Assembly: GCF_022682495.2 (NCBI RefSeq)
Contig: NC_071388.1
Span: 27,698,139-27,762,138 of the forward strand
Direction: 5' to 3'
Source of the DNA: Desmodus rotundus
Taxonomy: Eukaryota > Chordata > Mammalia > Chiroptera > Phyllostomidae
DNA length: 64,000 nucleotides
Shown here piece after piece: positions 11,574-23,599 of this stretch. The first letter of the stretch is position 1; each line of letters begins with the position of its first letter. The notes under the pieces are model-generated. The model saw only the letters and a list, made by a program, of their open reading frames with translations. It ran no database searches and was not told where the DNA came from. A program made the position numbers and the translations under genes.

Positions 11574-12120
11574 TTATTTGTTTATTAAGTATATTTTATT
11601 GATTATGCTATTACAGTTTTCCCAATTTTTCCTCTTTTATCCCCCCTTTGCCCTATACCCCCCAACCCTCCAGCATTCCCCCCTCTTAGTTCATGTCCAT
11701 GGGTTATACATATAAGTTCTTTGAATTCTCTGCTTCCTATACCATTCTTGACCTCTCCCCATCTATTTTGTGCCTACCAATTATGCTTCTTATTCCCTGT
11801 ACCTTTTCCCCCCATTCCTCTCCCCCACTCCCCACTGAAAGCCCTCCATGTGATGTCCATTTGTTTGATTCTGTTCCTGTTCTAGTTTGCTTAGTTTTTG
11901 TTTTCATTTTTTTTCTTTTTTTTATTTTTTGATTCATTTTTTTTTTCATTTTTGATAGTTGTGAGTTTGTTGTCATTTTACTGTTCATAGTTTCTGAACA
12001 TTTCATATAATAATGGCTTGGTGATGATGAACTCCTTTAACTTGAACTCCTTTAAGCACTTTATCTGCCCTTCCATTCTAAATGATAGCTTTGCTGGATA
12101 GAGTAATCTTGGATGTACCC
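11574..12120 (-). mobile_element. Half-L1 (HAL1)-like retrotransposon, 5'-truncated
   Basis: Read on the minus strand, the element starts inside the C-terminus of an L1 ORF1 protein (LLYPAKLSFRMEGQIKC, then KEFIITKPLLYEM; about 12117-11978). It runs straight into a G-rich 3' UTR and ends near 11580 with GCATAATCAATAAAATATAC-type sequence. No ORF2 reverse transcriptase lies between. ATGTTGTTT at 11565-11573 and 12121-12129 is a candidate target duplication, slightly ambiguous because the tail merges with T-rich flank. Two related elements lie at 49670-50355 and 56947-57471. It would depend on L1 enzymes in trans. Confidence 0.78.
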
Positions 12121-12129
12121 ATGTTGTTT

Positions 12130-14605
12130 GTAAATTGAAGGTGCTATATGTAATGGCAGTTGAAACTAGGAAACTCATATTTTATTGTGTTTGAATGGAA
12201 TAAATAAGTGAAATAAAACACATGGTCCATTGAATTTTTACTCTTTATTTAAATAGCACTTTTACATTTATCTATGTGAATGAAGGTCTTGAAATTCTAG
12301 GGACTTTTGCAAAAAGGGAATCAGTCCACAGTGTATTATAATGTTAGATGCAAGCAAATCCATCCATTCATTTAGCTAACAGCATATTTCTAATATGAAA
12401 TCAAGCAATGTTTAGACTTTAATTAAATGGAAATGTGTTGTTTTACCTGCAGGAAAAAAAAGCAATTACCTATTATATATCCCAAGATATGAATGCTAGA
12501 TATAAAGCATTTTTGGGTGAAATTCTTCACACAAACACATACACTCACTCACTGTCTTATATGAAAGCAGTTGTGTTTAATCAATTGAAAAGCAAGTACA
12601 TGTAAAAATAGAAATTATAAAATAGATTTATAAAATTGAGAAATAGTTTTTATCATTTTTGGTGGTCAGGATTTGAAAGATTAATGGACAAGTCTTAGCT
12701 TCATGGGTGTCTTCCTACTTTCATGATTATCTTAAGAAGCATAATATATCTTTGGTCTGAAAATAAACTTAGGGATTTTTTGATATCTCATGCTATACTT
12801 GAGATAAACTCTAGATCATTTTAATAGCATTCAGTAAATTTTAAAAGTGTCATACATTAAAGAGCAAACACATCTGAAAACTTCTCATAAGGACTATTTG
12901 CTGAGACATTTTCCATACTGCCTTGCCATATTTAGATACACATAAAACTGTTCTTGTCAAGATTCTCTCGCCCAACTAGACTGCTACAATTGCAGCCAAT
13001 ACAAGCATAGTCCATAACTAATTCCTCTTAAAGAAACAAACGCCCTATCTTGGAACTTTCCATATGATTTGTTCAATTTGCTAACTGAATAAGTGGATTT
13101 GTTGACATATGGTAGTTTTGGGAGTGTCCCTCCCCTAGGTCTATCTAAATATTTTTGTATAATTTTTTTAAATTGTCGTATCTATATGGTATGGCTCAAC
13201 ATTTAAAAAGTATTTAAAATCACATTATTTTCTCACTGCTTTTCAGTGTGAAGGATATTAAAATTAAGATGTGGTATCTCATAGTTAATTATGCTTTTAA
13301 TTTAATTTGAGTTAATTTGGCAATCTCTGGAAAATAGGACACACCATTATAAATGTATTCAGTGCCGAATGTGCTAGTCTTACACTTGTAGCAAAATCAA
13401 CCTGTGTATGAAAGAATATTATGGAGGGGAAGGCTTATTGTCAGTTAATGAAAGGCGGGAGAGGGTGAAAACTTTAATTTGTACTTTGTTTAGGATCAGC
13501 CTGGAAGAAAAGAAAATGTTTGGTTATGGAGAGATGACTGATGTTTCAGGCCTAATTATCTAGTTTCTAATGGCTACAGGAAATACTGCCAAATACAAAG
13601 TCCATTATGGACTTTGTCAAAGAGTTCTGAGTACAAATTTGACATAGGACAGCTGAAGCAGTGAGAGAGGTGAAGCATAAATATCCCCAAACAACCTATT
13701 TTCCATATTGAAATGTATTTTGTCTAAGATAGGAAGGCTCTAATGAAGTTGAAGATGACTGCAAAGTGGCTTACCTGACAGATGAAGCAATAAGCCCATT
13801 TCCTCTCTGCAGCTAAAAGCTTAAAATTACCCATCTGTCATCTCTCTAGTGGGTGGGGATTATAATGGAAAGCAAGAAGCCATCTTAATCACATAACTAT
13901 TCCAGTTCCAATTATATATCATGTAGAGTTTAAAACACATTATCTCCATACAACAAACTGAATATATATAAGTGTCAGTACTCGCTTTTATCCTTGACAT
14001 GTATGTTTTTTCTATTACTAATTTTTTGTCCAATGTAATTTTTTACACACTTTACCTTGATGTGATTTCTCCTCTCTCTCTCTCTTTCTTTTTTGGTTAT
14101 TAAATTAATAAACACACAGTGATTATTTGCTTAGAATTACTATGTGCCTGAAGTTCAATCAGTATATCTCACATGAGTCTTTAGGAACAAGGAAAGTAAC
14201 AACATGATTTAAATTTAGGCTTCTGCTTTCCTTGCTTTTCTTATAAAAATCGACCTCTGTCACTTTGTAGAATAGGCCTCATGGTATGCTGTCCCAAGGG
14301 ACTCTCTGAGGTATGTGTTGTTATTCATAAGACAGTGAGCAAAAGATCCTTGTAATTTAGTTCAATAGTCTTTGTGTGGACTTCAGAGGCTAGAAGTTCA
14401 AATTTGGTACTACCTATTTTGGTTTTTTCCTCCCATTTATTTGACCCATTTGATAACTTGGAGCTCATACCTTCACAATTGAGTATGTGACAGGAATATT
14501 GAGCTTGGTGTGCTTAATGTAACACAATGAAGAAAGCTTTTAGCTACCCACCCCCCAAAAAACCCATCTAAACATGGTGGTCAATCTAGATAAAATGCCA
14601 TTATC
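12130..14605. other. No gene recognised; AT-rich with one hairpin and a CT run
   Basis: Contains a perfect 10-bp inverted repeat at 13595-13617 and a CT-rich run near 14071-14094. No protein-coding frame or familiar repeat is recognised in the rest. Confidence 0.5.
13595..13617. repeat. Perfect 10-bp inverted repeat, 3-nt loop
   Basis: ACAAAGTCCA, loop TTA, then the exact reverse complement TGGACTTTGT. It stands alone, with no U-run and no matching element ends. Confidence 0.85.
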
Positions 14606-14754
14606 AAAAAGAAGGCTTTGAGGAAGGAGACTTGACTTGAGGTAGTGAACACATAATACAATGTACAGATGACATATAGTAGAATTGTACCCTGTAACCT
14701 AAATAATTTCATTAACCAATGTCACTCCAATAAATTCAATAAAAAGAAGGCTTT
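14606..14754 (+). mobile_element. Very short L1 3'-end insertion with 14-bp target duplication
   Basis: AAAAAGAAGGCTTT occurs at 14606-14619 and again at 14741-14754. The 121 bp between them is a bat-type L1 3' UTR end (AATGTACAGATGACATATAG, ACCAATGTCACTCCAATAAA) with a short A-rich tail. The perfect duplication marks target-primed reverse transcription with severe 5' truncation. Confidence 0.87.
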
Positions 14755-15021
14755 TAAACAAGTTTTAAAAGGCAATATATACAAGGAATTTATTCTCTTT
14801 TATTTCAGTGTGAAACCTAAAAACTCCAAACATTGATATTTTTATGTTGTCTTTACTTTAACGTGGAAAACATGTCTCCCACATATTTGTATCTGTTAGT
14901 TACCTCTGCATAATAAACTCCACCAAAACAGCAAAGTATGACAACAATATTTGTTTAGCTCTCATTTGCATCAGGTGATAAGTGTGGGACTCCCCTGTGG
15001 CTGCTTGTTTTTTGTCTTTAT

Positions 15022-15242
15022 TTTAATCCTCACCTGAGGATATGTTTCATTGATTTTTATGGAGAGAGAAAGAGAAAGAGAGAAACCCAGATGTGAGAGA
15101 GGCATCAATCAGTTGCCTCTTGTATGTGCCCTGACCCAGGATCCAACCTGTAACCCAGATATGTGCCTTTATTGGAGATCGACCCTGCAAACTTTCGGTG
15201 TGCAGGATGATGCTCCAACCAGCTGAGCCAGCTGGCCAGTGC
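15022..15242 (-). repeat. VES-type SINE
   Basis: The complement reads CACTGGCCAGCTGGCTCAGC, a tRNA-like head, then GATCCTGGGTCAGGGCACAT, a CT-rich stretch and ATCAATGAAACATATCCTCA near the tail. The B box has decayed (a GGTTGGATCCTGG-like word). Confidence 0.85.
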
Positions 15243-16652
15243 TGCAGCCTCGTTTTATAGTTCTCCTTCCTAACCTGGGACCATTGTTTAGTCCACATGT
15301 TGCTCTCAGCAATGGCGAGGGCACAGATGGAGATGGACATGGCCTCCTAAAGCCCAGGCATAAAGCTGCTGCACAGTTATTTTAGCCAGATTCTGGTGCC
15401 TAAGTGAGCTGCATTGCAAATCCAAAGTCAAAGGTCCAAAAAATATGCTTTGTCCTTTAAAGGGAGGAACTAAAAAAGTACCTGACAAATAATATGACAT
15501 TATGAAGGAGTGAAGAGGTGAAGTTAATGTGATCAACCATGGTAAGAATTTATAAAGTGCTCGTATGCTGAGAATTATGCTGGGTCAAATGGGAGATAAG
15601 AAACATAAAACAGGGTTAATATACTGACAGGGTTTATAATCTACTTGAGTGGAACAAATTGCTTATGGGGAAAACAAAGATAAATATTGTATAAACGTGA
15701 CTTCTGTTTTGGTCACCTATCCTACTTTTGGGGAATTTTCCACAATTTATGGACATACTGTGACTCAGTGGGAGGCAGATCATGCCTTCCTGTACAAAAG
15801 CTGAAAGCATCAGACCAGTTATTCAGCTCTCTAGAACTTAGGACCCAGTCACAGGATCTGAACTCAGCCAATGGTGGTTGGTGCCAGGGATGGGAAGGGG
15901 TATCAGGAATCTGAATTTGGAGATGTGTCTCAGCAGAAACAGGGATAGTAAAGAATACTTCCTGGTAGTAAGGGTGGTGTTTCCAGCTGCAACTGTGGTG
16001 TTGTCACCAGCGAAATGATCCAGGAACAGAGGTACTGGTGGCAGAGGTAGAACCACTAGTGTGGACCAGTTTGAGATATCTTTGTAGGATGGATTTTAGC
16101 TGACGTTCTTTCCAACTTAAATCTCTATTTTTAAAATCCCTTTACCTCATTCTGATATATCAGTCTTCTCAACTTTATTCTTTCAATAAATTCACTTTTT
16201 CTTGTCAAATAAGCAGAGTCATAATCTGCTGTTTAAAACTACAACTCAAACTGATATGTGCACAGTGTCTGCATTTAGAGGTACATTTTCACAGCAGTTC
16301 AAAAAAGAAGCAGTAGCATGAACAGAGGTGTCATGGAAAGGTTAAAGAGTACATGGTATTTAATTAATTTTTACAATATATCTAGGGAGTAAATAAAGAA
16401 AGAGATGTGGACTAAATACCCCAGGTAAGGAAAGTGGCATGAGTAATTTAATTTGTACAATTAACGGCAGGCCAGTGCAGTGGGAACTTGAGAGAGGTGG
16501 TTAAGCGGCCCCCTTCTAGCTCTCCTTCTCCATTCCCTCTGCTTTGCACTTCAATGCAAATTCTGTTCTTATAGTTTTATTGTGAGCATCTAATCCCAAC
16601 GTTATGATCACTCGGATTCTGTGTCTTCCATGGGCAATTTTTAGTTATCATT
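15243..16652. other. No gene or clear repeat recognised
   Basis: Mixed-composition sequence with short open frames on both strands and no recognisable domains. Confidence 0.5.
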
Positions 16653-16905
16653 ACTTAGGTCAGCAGTCTCCAACCTTTTTGGCACCAAGACTGATTTCAT
16701 GGAAGATAATACTTCCACAGACAGGTGGTAGTAGGGAGAGAGGGTGGGGAGGACAGGAGGCAGAATTTAGGCAGTAATTCGAGCATTCACTCATTCACAG
16801 CAGCATTCACAGCAGCTCACCTCCTGCTGTGTGGCCCAGTTCCTAACAGGCCACACAGACTGGTACCGGTCTGCGCCCTGAGGGTTGGGGACCCCTGACT
16901 TAGGT
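16653..16905 (-). mobile_element. MER1-like hAT-Charlie element with 8-bp target duplication
   Basis: ACTTAGGT flanks the element on both sides (16653-16660 and 16898-16905), the 8-bp duplication typical of hAT transposons. The element body (16661-16897) begins CAGCAGTCTCCAACCTTTTT and ends GGGTTGGGGACCCCTG, which pair as terminal inverted repeats. Internal words TGGTACCGGTCTGCGCCCTG and GTTCCTAACAGGCCACACAG match the MER1-type consensus as I remember it. At 237 bp it is internally shortened and non-coding. Confidence 0.87.
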
Positions 16906-17589
16906 GACCTCTAATAACTTCCATTATGTTTACCACTTCATTTGTGTCTTCTGTGATAAGAACACTCTGGAGTTTTCTATCTCCTTGGCTCCCTCTCTTC
17001 AGCCTCCTTCCCAGCTCTCTGTGTCCCACAAAAGCTAGTGTTTTTTATGGGTCTGTCACCAACATATTTTTGTTGTTCTTTCATCCCTTTTCCCAGGGCA
17101 ACTTCATCAGTTCCCAAGTGCTAAATAAGCATTTCTGTGTTGCTGTCTTCCAGATTTACATTTACAGCCCCCATCACTCTCAAGTTCCAAACATGTAATT
17201 AACTGTCTAGGAAAGCTCTCAGATTGGATGCCTGAGAGGCAGTTCCAATTCAGCAAGCTCAAACAGAGCTTTTTCCCTCTTCTCTTTGCCTTGTTGAATG
17301 TTTTCATCAATGTGGATATTCCTGACTTCATATTTCCTTCCAGTCCTCACTACCACACCTCCCTGCACCTGTGCTGACCCCAGCATCAGGGCCTACGATT
17401 TTTCTTCTTGGCTGTTTCTCAAGTCTGTCTTGTCATTGTTGCTTCCCTCTCAGCACCATCGACTTTCCTGTGTCTGAAGTTATCTCCCACTTGATGTATG
17501 GTGAGAATCTCATAACTGGTAATCCTCCTGCATGTATAATTTCTCTCTAAATTGATTGATAATACACTCACATTATCTTTTTAAAAGTT
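16906..17589. other. No gene recognised; pyrimidine-rich
   Basis: CT-rich sequence upstream of the L2 remnant. It may contain more distant L2, but I cannot place it. Confidence 0.45.
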
Positions 17590-18145
17590 ATTTAGTGGGC
17601 TTTCAATTGCTCTCAGGACAAACTGGTCCTTGAAGTTCTGTACTATCCTCCTGTTACCTTTTTTTCTTCCTTACCTCTCTAGATTTAGTTTATAGTGTTT
17701 CCCTCTAACCTCTCACTTCATCACTATCTCAGAAACATTTTATGCTCCTACATGAAATTTATCTAAATGCATTTATCTTAATTTTCACATTTTACTAATT
17801 TTTCTACCTCTTACCAGTTACTTCTTCCAAATATGCCCTCCTGCTCCCACCAAATACATCCTAAACTTGATACCTGATGATACCTGATCACTACACAGAA
17901 ATGATCTTAAGTCTTACCTCTTCTGTGAAGCCTTACATAACCCCTTGAGTTTGAGAATGGCTTTGCCAGGTGGTCTGATAACACCTTGAACTTACCCATA
18001 TTAATGCATTAGATGTTACAAAAATTTTCATAATTTATTTCTATATCAAACACTAGACTGTACATTTTCTAATGTCAGCATCACACTATTTTTCTATATT
18101 ATATGTAGATCATCAATAAATATGGGATAATTTGAATTTGTTGAC
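17590..18145 (+). mobile_element. L2 LINE 3'-end remnant
   Basis: Ordered L2 words are visible: CTTCTGTGAAGCCTTACATA, then CACTAGACTGTACATTTTCT, then ATCATCAATAAATATGGGAT, then a TTGACTTGACTGAATCA end resembling the L2 tail repeat. Ancient, inactive and non-coding here. Confidence 0.8.
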
Positions 18146-18959
18146 TTGACTGAATCATAGAAAATAAGTTTGAACATCAGTATGGACATTGCCTATTAGA
18201 AGTTAAAGAATCTAATTGTGTAAATACACAATATGCAACCTATTGAGAATGCCAAAGCAACACCTAGATAAACCTATAACTTAAAGCACAAGTAGAAAAA
18301 GATAATAATATAGGGATAAAGAGGGAGGGAAAAATGAGAGCTAGATGATCTACCTAGTCCAGGAAGTCAGACAGAGGTCTACTCCAAGAAGTAGAATATA
18401 AACCCCACATGGTGAGTCAAATTAAAGCAATGACCACACCATTGTCCATTTTGTTATGTGCTATGCAAATTAAACTTTCACACAGAAAGGATTTTAGTTA
18501 TTTTTTGAATTGTGATTTTATTTTCTGAATTTTTTTCCTGTGGCATTAACATTATTATTTTTTCTTTCTTTTTTCCCCCCATATATCTTGTGACCCAGAA
18601 GGTCTCTTAATATTTTATGACAAAGAAATGCATTGATTTTCCTTGGTTGCTCTTGATGGTTTCATTGGTTATTATGGACATTGGTATCTTTTCCAGTCAT
18701 CTCCACTGAGGCTGGTAACTACCTGGAAGATCCAGGCACTCAGATGACTACCTTACAAAAGTGGGATGTGCATTCTGGTATCTAGGAGATAAGGTAACTA
18801 ACAGACCAAGTGTTCCATGCTTAAACATTAATTTCACTATAACATATCCTTAGTGATATAAAAATATATGTTATTAATATAAAATACATAAACTTAAGAG
18901 ACAATTGAATTGCTTTTCATTAATTGCTTTGCTTCATTGATTAAGATGGGACTTAGAAT
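18146..18959. other. No gene or clear repeat recognised
   Basis: AT-rich sequence without recognised features on either strand. Confidence 0.5.
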
Positions 18960-19090
18960 AATTTTTAAAAAACTTTTACTTTTCAGTTACAGTTTACATT
19001 CAAAATTATTTTTGTTAGATTCAAGTGTGCACATAGTGGTTAAATAATCACATATTTTACAAAGTGGACCAAGAAATGTCTTTTATGATG
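18960..19090 (-). mobile_element. L1 3'-UTR fragment
   Basis: CAGTTACAGTTTACATTCAA, AGATTCAAGTGTGCACATAG and TTTTACAAAGTGGACC are the antisense of the L1 3' UTR, in the same order as in the better copy at 20513-20870. Confidence 0.72.
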
Positions 19091-20512
19091 GGTTTAAGTG
19101 TCAGCAAAGATTGTCCATGATGACAAGATACAAGCAATACTGTATACTTTAGCAGATATAATTTTGATATAAAAGTTCTTGCCAAAAACTCTTAATGCAT
19201 CCAACATTTATAAAACAACTACTATATTCCACGTTTTTATATACTTGGGTTATATTGGTAAACAAAATACCTTTATAATGGGAATAGATATGAAAAATTG
19301 GCAAAGATAACATGGGGAGGCAGGAAATTTGGTATAGTCTATAAGAGTAGTGATACATTTTGTTCTCTACTGTGGATACCAAAAATAGAGCCAAAAAATT
19401 GCCTAGAGTACTTCAGCGGTTTTACATCTATATCAATATGTCCAAAATTCCTTTAGAATAACTTCACAAGACTGTTATGCTACAATGTTTTCTTTCCCCT
19501 AGTGCTTAGAAAATGTTCTTCCAAATTTCCTTCCAGGAAAATTCATACTTTTTCATATTCCTTAGTTATTAATATATTAAAAAGGTTTACATGAAGAGTT
19601 TTCTCATCCTCCAGCTCAGCATGGAGGCAGAATCATGGGGTGATGGGCATAGGGCCACGACAGTAAAGTTGTGTTACCTGATTACGTGCTTGCCACTTGT
19701 GCTGTGTACTCTTTTCCCTAATTAAAGTGAAGACATTTTTTTATTTTCTAACATTATACAAAGTAATACAGACCTTGATCAAATCTTCTTCAAACATACA
19801 AATTCCCTTTCCTAGTCCCTCTCCAAATCAGTATTTTGAAAAGGAGTTCCCAAATTAGTTTTTGCTAAATATTGTTATTATGTCACTGTCCTCTGGCTCC
19901 TCTCTATACACAAATCAAATCAAAATATTTTTCCCTTTTGTCCTGTACAGCTGACTCTACTGTAACTGCGCTCCTGCTCATAGACTTCTTTTCCCTGATA
20001 CTTTTATTTTTGTTTCTAAAATGTCATTCTTTCACCCTGTAATGTTTACCTGTAAGAATTCCACTATATCTGCAATGTTAAAACTCACACTGACTCCTGA
20101 TAGAAAAGAGAATTCCCTATCTCAGAAGCTCAACTTAGGGAAATGCAAAGAAAAATATCGAAGATCTAGGATAACAATAGGGGGTAAGAGTGGATATAAC
20201 AAACATGTATTTGTATCTTAATAAAAGTCCCAATATTTTGCAAGTCAAGAAAATTAAAGCATTTCATGAAGAATTATGGAGTTTACATGGAGTGTAACCA
20301 TCATGGAGACAGATGTGTCTGGACCATTCTACAAGTCACCAGCTGGAACCCACACTCCCCTTATATACACAGGCCTGGGGAAAAGAATGGTTCTTTTGTA
20401 TTGGATCTTTATCTCACAGAAGACTGTCACATTTGCCTGGCAAGAAAAGAAGGGGATATGGCATAAATATTAAAGAAGCATTCTAGATTTGGGGCATTTC
20501 CATCTTTTTTTT
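19091..20512. other. No gene recognised
   Basis: AT-rich sequence with open frames up to 81 codons and no recognisable domain. Confidence 0.5.
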
Positions 20513-20870
20513 TTAGAATATTATTTTTATTTTTCAATTACAGTTGACATACAGTGTTATGTTAGTCTCAGGTGTATAACCCAGTGATCAGACATTACAT
20601 ACCTTTCTAAGTGATCACCCGATGAACCTAGTTCCCATCTGATACCACATATAGTTATTATAATATTATTGACTACATTCCCTATGTTGTGACTATCCTA
20701 TAACTACCAATTTGTATTTCTTAAACCCTTCACCTTTTTCACCCATTCCCCAAACCCACGCCCATCTTTTACCTATTCCCCTAAAGCCTGTCCCCTCTGG
20801 CAATCATCAATTGTCTGTCTGTGTCTGAGCCTGACAAATTTTGATTCTTTAAACACTGGATATCCTGATA
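20513..20870 (-). mobile_element. L1 3'-UTR fragment
   Basis: Antisense L1 3' UTR: TTTCAATTACAGTTGACATA, GTCTCAGGTGTATAACCCAG, CCCTATGTTGTGACTATCCT, then CCCCTCTGGCAATCATCAAT. Runs from the tail (20513 side) toward ORF2 but stops before coding sequence. Confidence 0.82.
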
Positions 20871-20975
20871 CAAATCTTAGACCTATACTTTCTGCTGAGA
20901 CTTTAAATACAAAGTATTGTTACAATTTAATCATTATCACAACTAAATCCTCAGAGAAACATATTCAAAACAAAC

Positions 20976-21178
20976 TTGCCCTGATGAGGTGGATTCAGCT
21001 GGTTGGAGAGTCATTCCACACACCGAAGTGTTGCAGGATCTGTTCCTGTTCAGGGCACATACTTAGGTTGCGGGTTCAATCCCCTAGTCAGGGAGCGTAC
21101 AGGAGGCGATCAACTGATGTTTCTCTCTCTCTCTCCCTCTCCTCTAAAATCAATGGACATGTCCTAGAGTGAGGATTT
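20976..21178 (+). repeat. VES-type SINE
   Basis: The tRNA-like head (GGATTCAGCTGGTTGGAG) is followed by B box GGTTCAATCCC at 21073-21083, TTTCTCTCTCTCTCTCCCTC and an A-rich AAAATCAATGGACATGTCCT end. The 5' end is less conserved than in the 5839 copy. Confidence 0.85.
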
Positions 21179-21194
21179 GTTTTTTAAATTCAAA

Positions 21195-21415
21195 TTGTGA
21201 TAACACATGGAACAGACTGACAGCTGTCAGAGGGGATGGGGGATACCAGATGAAAGGTGGTGAAGGGATTAGTCAAAGAACATACATGCATAACCCACAG
21301 ACACAGACAACTGGTGGTGACTGAAGGGAAGGGGGGGCAGAAGTTGGGTGGAGGCGGGCAAGAGGGAAGACAATGAGGTCATCGGTTATAGCATCAACAA
21401 TAAAAATGAAGAAAG
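21195..21415 (+). mobile_element. Bat-type L1 3'-UTR and tail
   Basis: G-rich 3' UTR with GGTGGTGAAGGGATTAGTCA, GCATAACCCACAGACACAGA and a tail TTATAGCATCAACAATAAAA. The tail resembles, but differs from, the CATAATCAATAAA tail of the half-L1-like elements. Non-coding. Confidence 0.75.
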
Positions 21416-22699
21416 TAAAAATAAACAAATTATGATGAAAACAATTTACTTTATAAATTTTGTTTTATCTCAAATGTTATTGTATTTTATTTCAAATTCT
21501 ACTGTAAATGAGGTTTTTAAAAAACTTGTGTCTCCCAGGCATGCATCTTGGACTATTTTATGAAATGAACTTTAGGATATAATTATCTACTGAATAATAC
21601 ATTTTTAATTAAGTTAATACTTGATTTGGAGATACAACAAAAATTTGCCTGAAGAAAAGCAAAATGTAGTATTCTTCAATTAAAACTTCAGCATAGGTAC
21701 CAGAATGTTTTCAGTCAGAAATTCCTGAAGATGGGAGAGTCTAAGAATTCGACATAGTCAGGTACCTAAGTTGTCTCTGTATTCATTTAGGCACACTCAA
21801 TTTAATTTTTTTTTTTTACAATTATAACATCACTTAAACTTGTCTTGGTGCACTTATTTTAAATAGTTTATATATTTTATATCAACATTTACTTAATTCC
21901 TGTTATATCAAGTAATGGAGCCAGACCTTCTGGGTCCATTACTTGAACCTTCTGGGTTTTGCAACATAAGGCCATGGAGACAGAAATATGACTCATACAA
22001 TGTTTCTGATGTTCAAAGATTGGTGAGAAAAATTTATATGCTCTTATTTAAATATTTCAAATTAAAGTCTAAGTAGAAATATGTAGAGTAAATCATAACA
22101 CATGCAAAGAAACGTTCAACTAACTGATTTCAAGAGAGAGAGAAGAGTGGTAGAGTCAAGATAAATTTCATTGAATAATATTTGAGTTTGATCTTGAAAG
22201 AAAAAATCATTAGAAAGTAGATAAAAGAGCTTTGTGTAGAGAAGTACTGTGGGCATAAACATTCATCTTTTTTTGTTTTTTGAAAAGAAGTTTGAGGTAT
22301 AATGCCATGAAAATAAATTACTGAGCAGTCTAGGGCTCTTCTTTAAATTGGAAACTATTCACTTGTTATGCCACCAATTTTATTGCATTGTAATTTTCTC
22401 TAATAAGACTCAGCTACTGAATGCAGCAGTCTAGGATGAAATGTTTAAATTTTATCAACATTATTTTCTGTAATGAACAATATTTATTTACACAGGTAAA
22501 ACTTTTTAACGACTTAGAATTCAGACTCAAAATAAGTGCACTCCCAAACAGCTCAACGGTTAGACTATCTCCCCAGCTAAAGCCCAAGACATCTCACGGC
22601 ACCATGTCCTTCAATGATCCCAAGATGTATACAGATTTTGTAACAGTGGGGAGCCCACCCCACCATTCTTTTGACATTGTTTCTGTGAATTCTGACCCT
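21416..22699. other. No gene recognised
   Basis: AT-rich sequence. The last 200 bp before the LTR-like unit carry a 94-codon open frame (22421-22705) without recognisable domain. It could be old retroviral flank, but this is not supported. Confidence 0.45.
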
Positions 22700-23090
22700 G
22701 GGTGATGTGTGAGCACAGAGAAGCAGCTTGTTTGCCTGATAATTCTAGGAGCTGACTTCAGGGGAAAACGACTCGGACCTTTGGATGTTCCAGCTCCAGA
22801 TTTGCTGACCTTCAACCAGTCATCTGAACACACGTGTTTGCTGGCACATAGTCCCCGCAATGGAGAACTCTCAACCCCTGCCCCGATCTCTTTGTTCTGC
22901 TTTCCTTCTCCCTCCTTATAAAAGCTTCTGTCGACACTAAGAGGTAAAGATGAGGTTTGAGTCAAGAATCCCCCATTTTCTCAGATAGCTGGCACATGAA
23001 TAAACTTCCTTCTTTCTCACCAGCCCCTGTCTCATGAGTTTGGCTTTGTTGCGGCAGGCAGTAGGATCTATGGTCAGCAACAGTTTCCCT
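22700..23090 (+). repeat. Probable endogenous retrovirus LTR
   Basis: LTR-like layout: a C-rich U3, TATAAAAG at 22917-22924, poly(A) signal AATAAA at 22999-23004, then a U5-like stretch CTCACCAGCCCCTGTCTCAT. The U5 wording (CTGTCTC-TGAGTTTGGCTTT) recurs in antisense near 46850-46900. No retroviral coding sequence was found next to it, so it is probably solo. The longest open frame of the window (123 codons, minus strand, 22594-22965) crosses this LTR and looks incidental. Confidence 0.65.
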
Positions 23091-23299
23091 AACAAATCAA
23101 AAGAAGAGTGTTCCTATGGAACTTTTCCTACGCTAGAATGACTTGAATAAGCAATTAGCATTAATGTATATGGTAATTTTTTTTATTATTCCCAAGCCCA
23201 AAAACAACTACTGAATCATATAAAATACACTTAATAAGACTGTTTTACTGCACATACCCTCACAAACTCTTTTATGCTTTTCTGTCACAAAACACGTCT

Positions 23300-23480
23300 T
23301 GATAACTGATGCTACGTTGGGATAAAGCACAGATGCTCACAGGCGCAGTTCAAAGCTACGGCGGCTTGGCGCTGAGTGTACCGTCCTTCTGCGCTGAGTG
23401 TACCGTCCTTCCCTGGGAAGGAGCTTGGCAGGGCCACTCCCACTGCTCAGGGTGTGCCGCTGCCTCCACGACAGCTCGTT
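23300..23480. other. Small GC-rich patch with a 22-bp-period tandem duplication
   Basis: This patch stands out from the AT-rich surroundings. GCGCTGAGTGTACCGTCCTTC occurs at 23369-23389 and again at 23391-23411. A T-run and AT-rich sequence follow. Open frames on both strands (71-87 codons) share no domain that I know. It could be a fragment of a retrocopy or an unlisted repeat. Confidence 0.5.
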
Positions 23481-23599
23481 GCAAAACCAATGCTGAAGCT
23501 ATTTTTGGACTTTTTTTTTTATAAAAGTGAAAAGTCCTCTTCAGATTTCTTTCAGTTAGCAAAAACAAGTACTGATGTAAATCTTTTATAAACGCTAAG

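Noticed and set aside
22594..22965. Longest open frame (123 codons, minus strand)
   Set aside because: Lies antisense across an LTR-like unit; no recognisable protein family.
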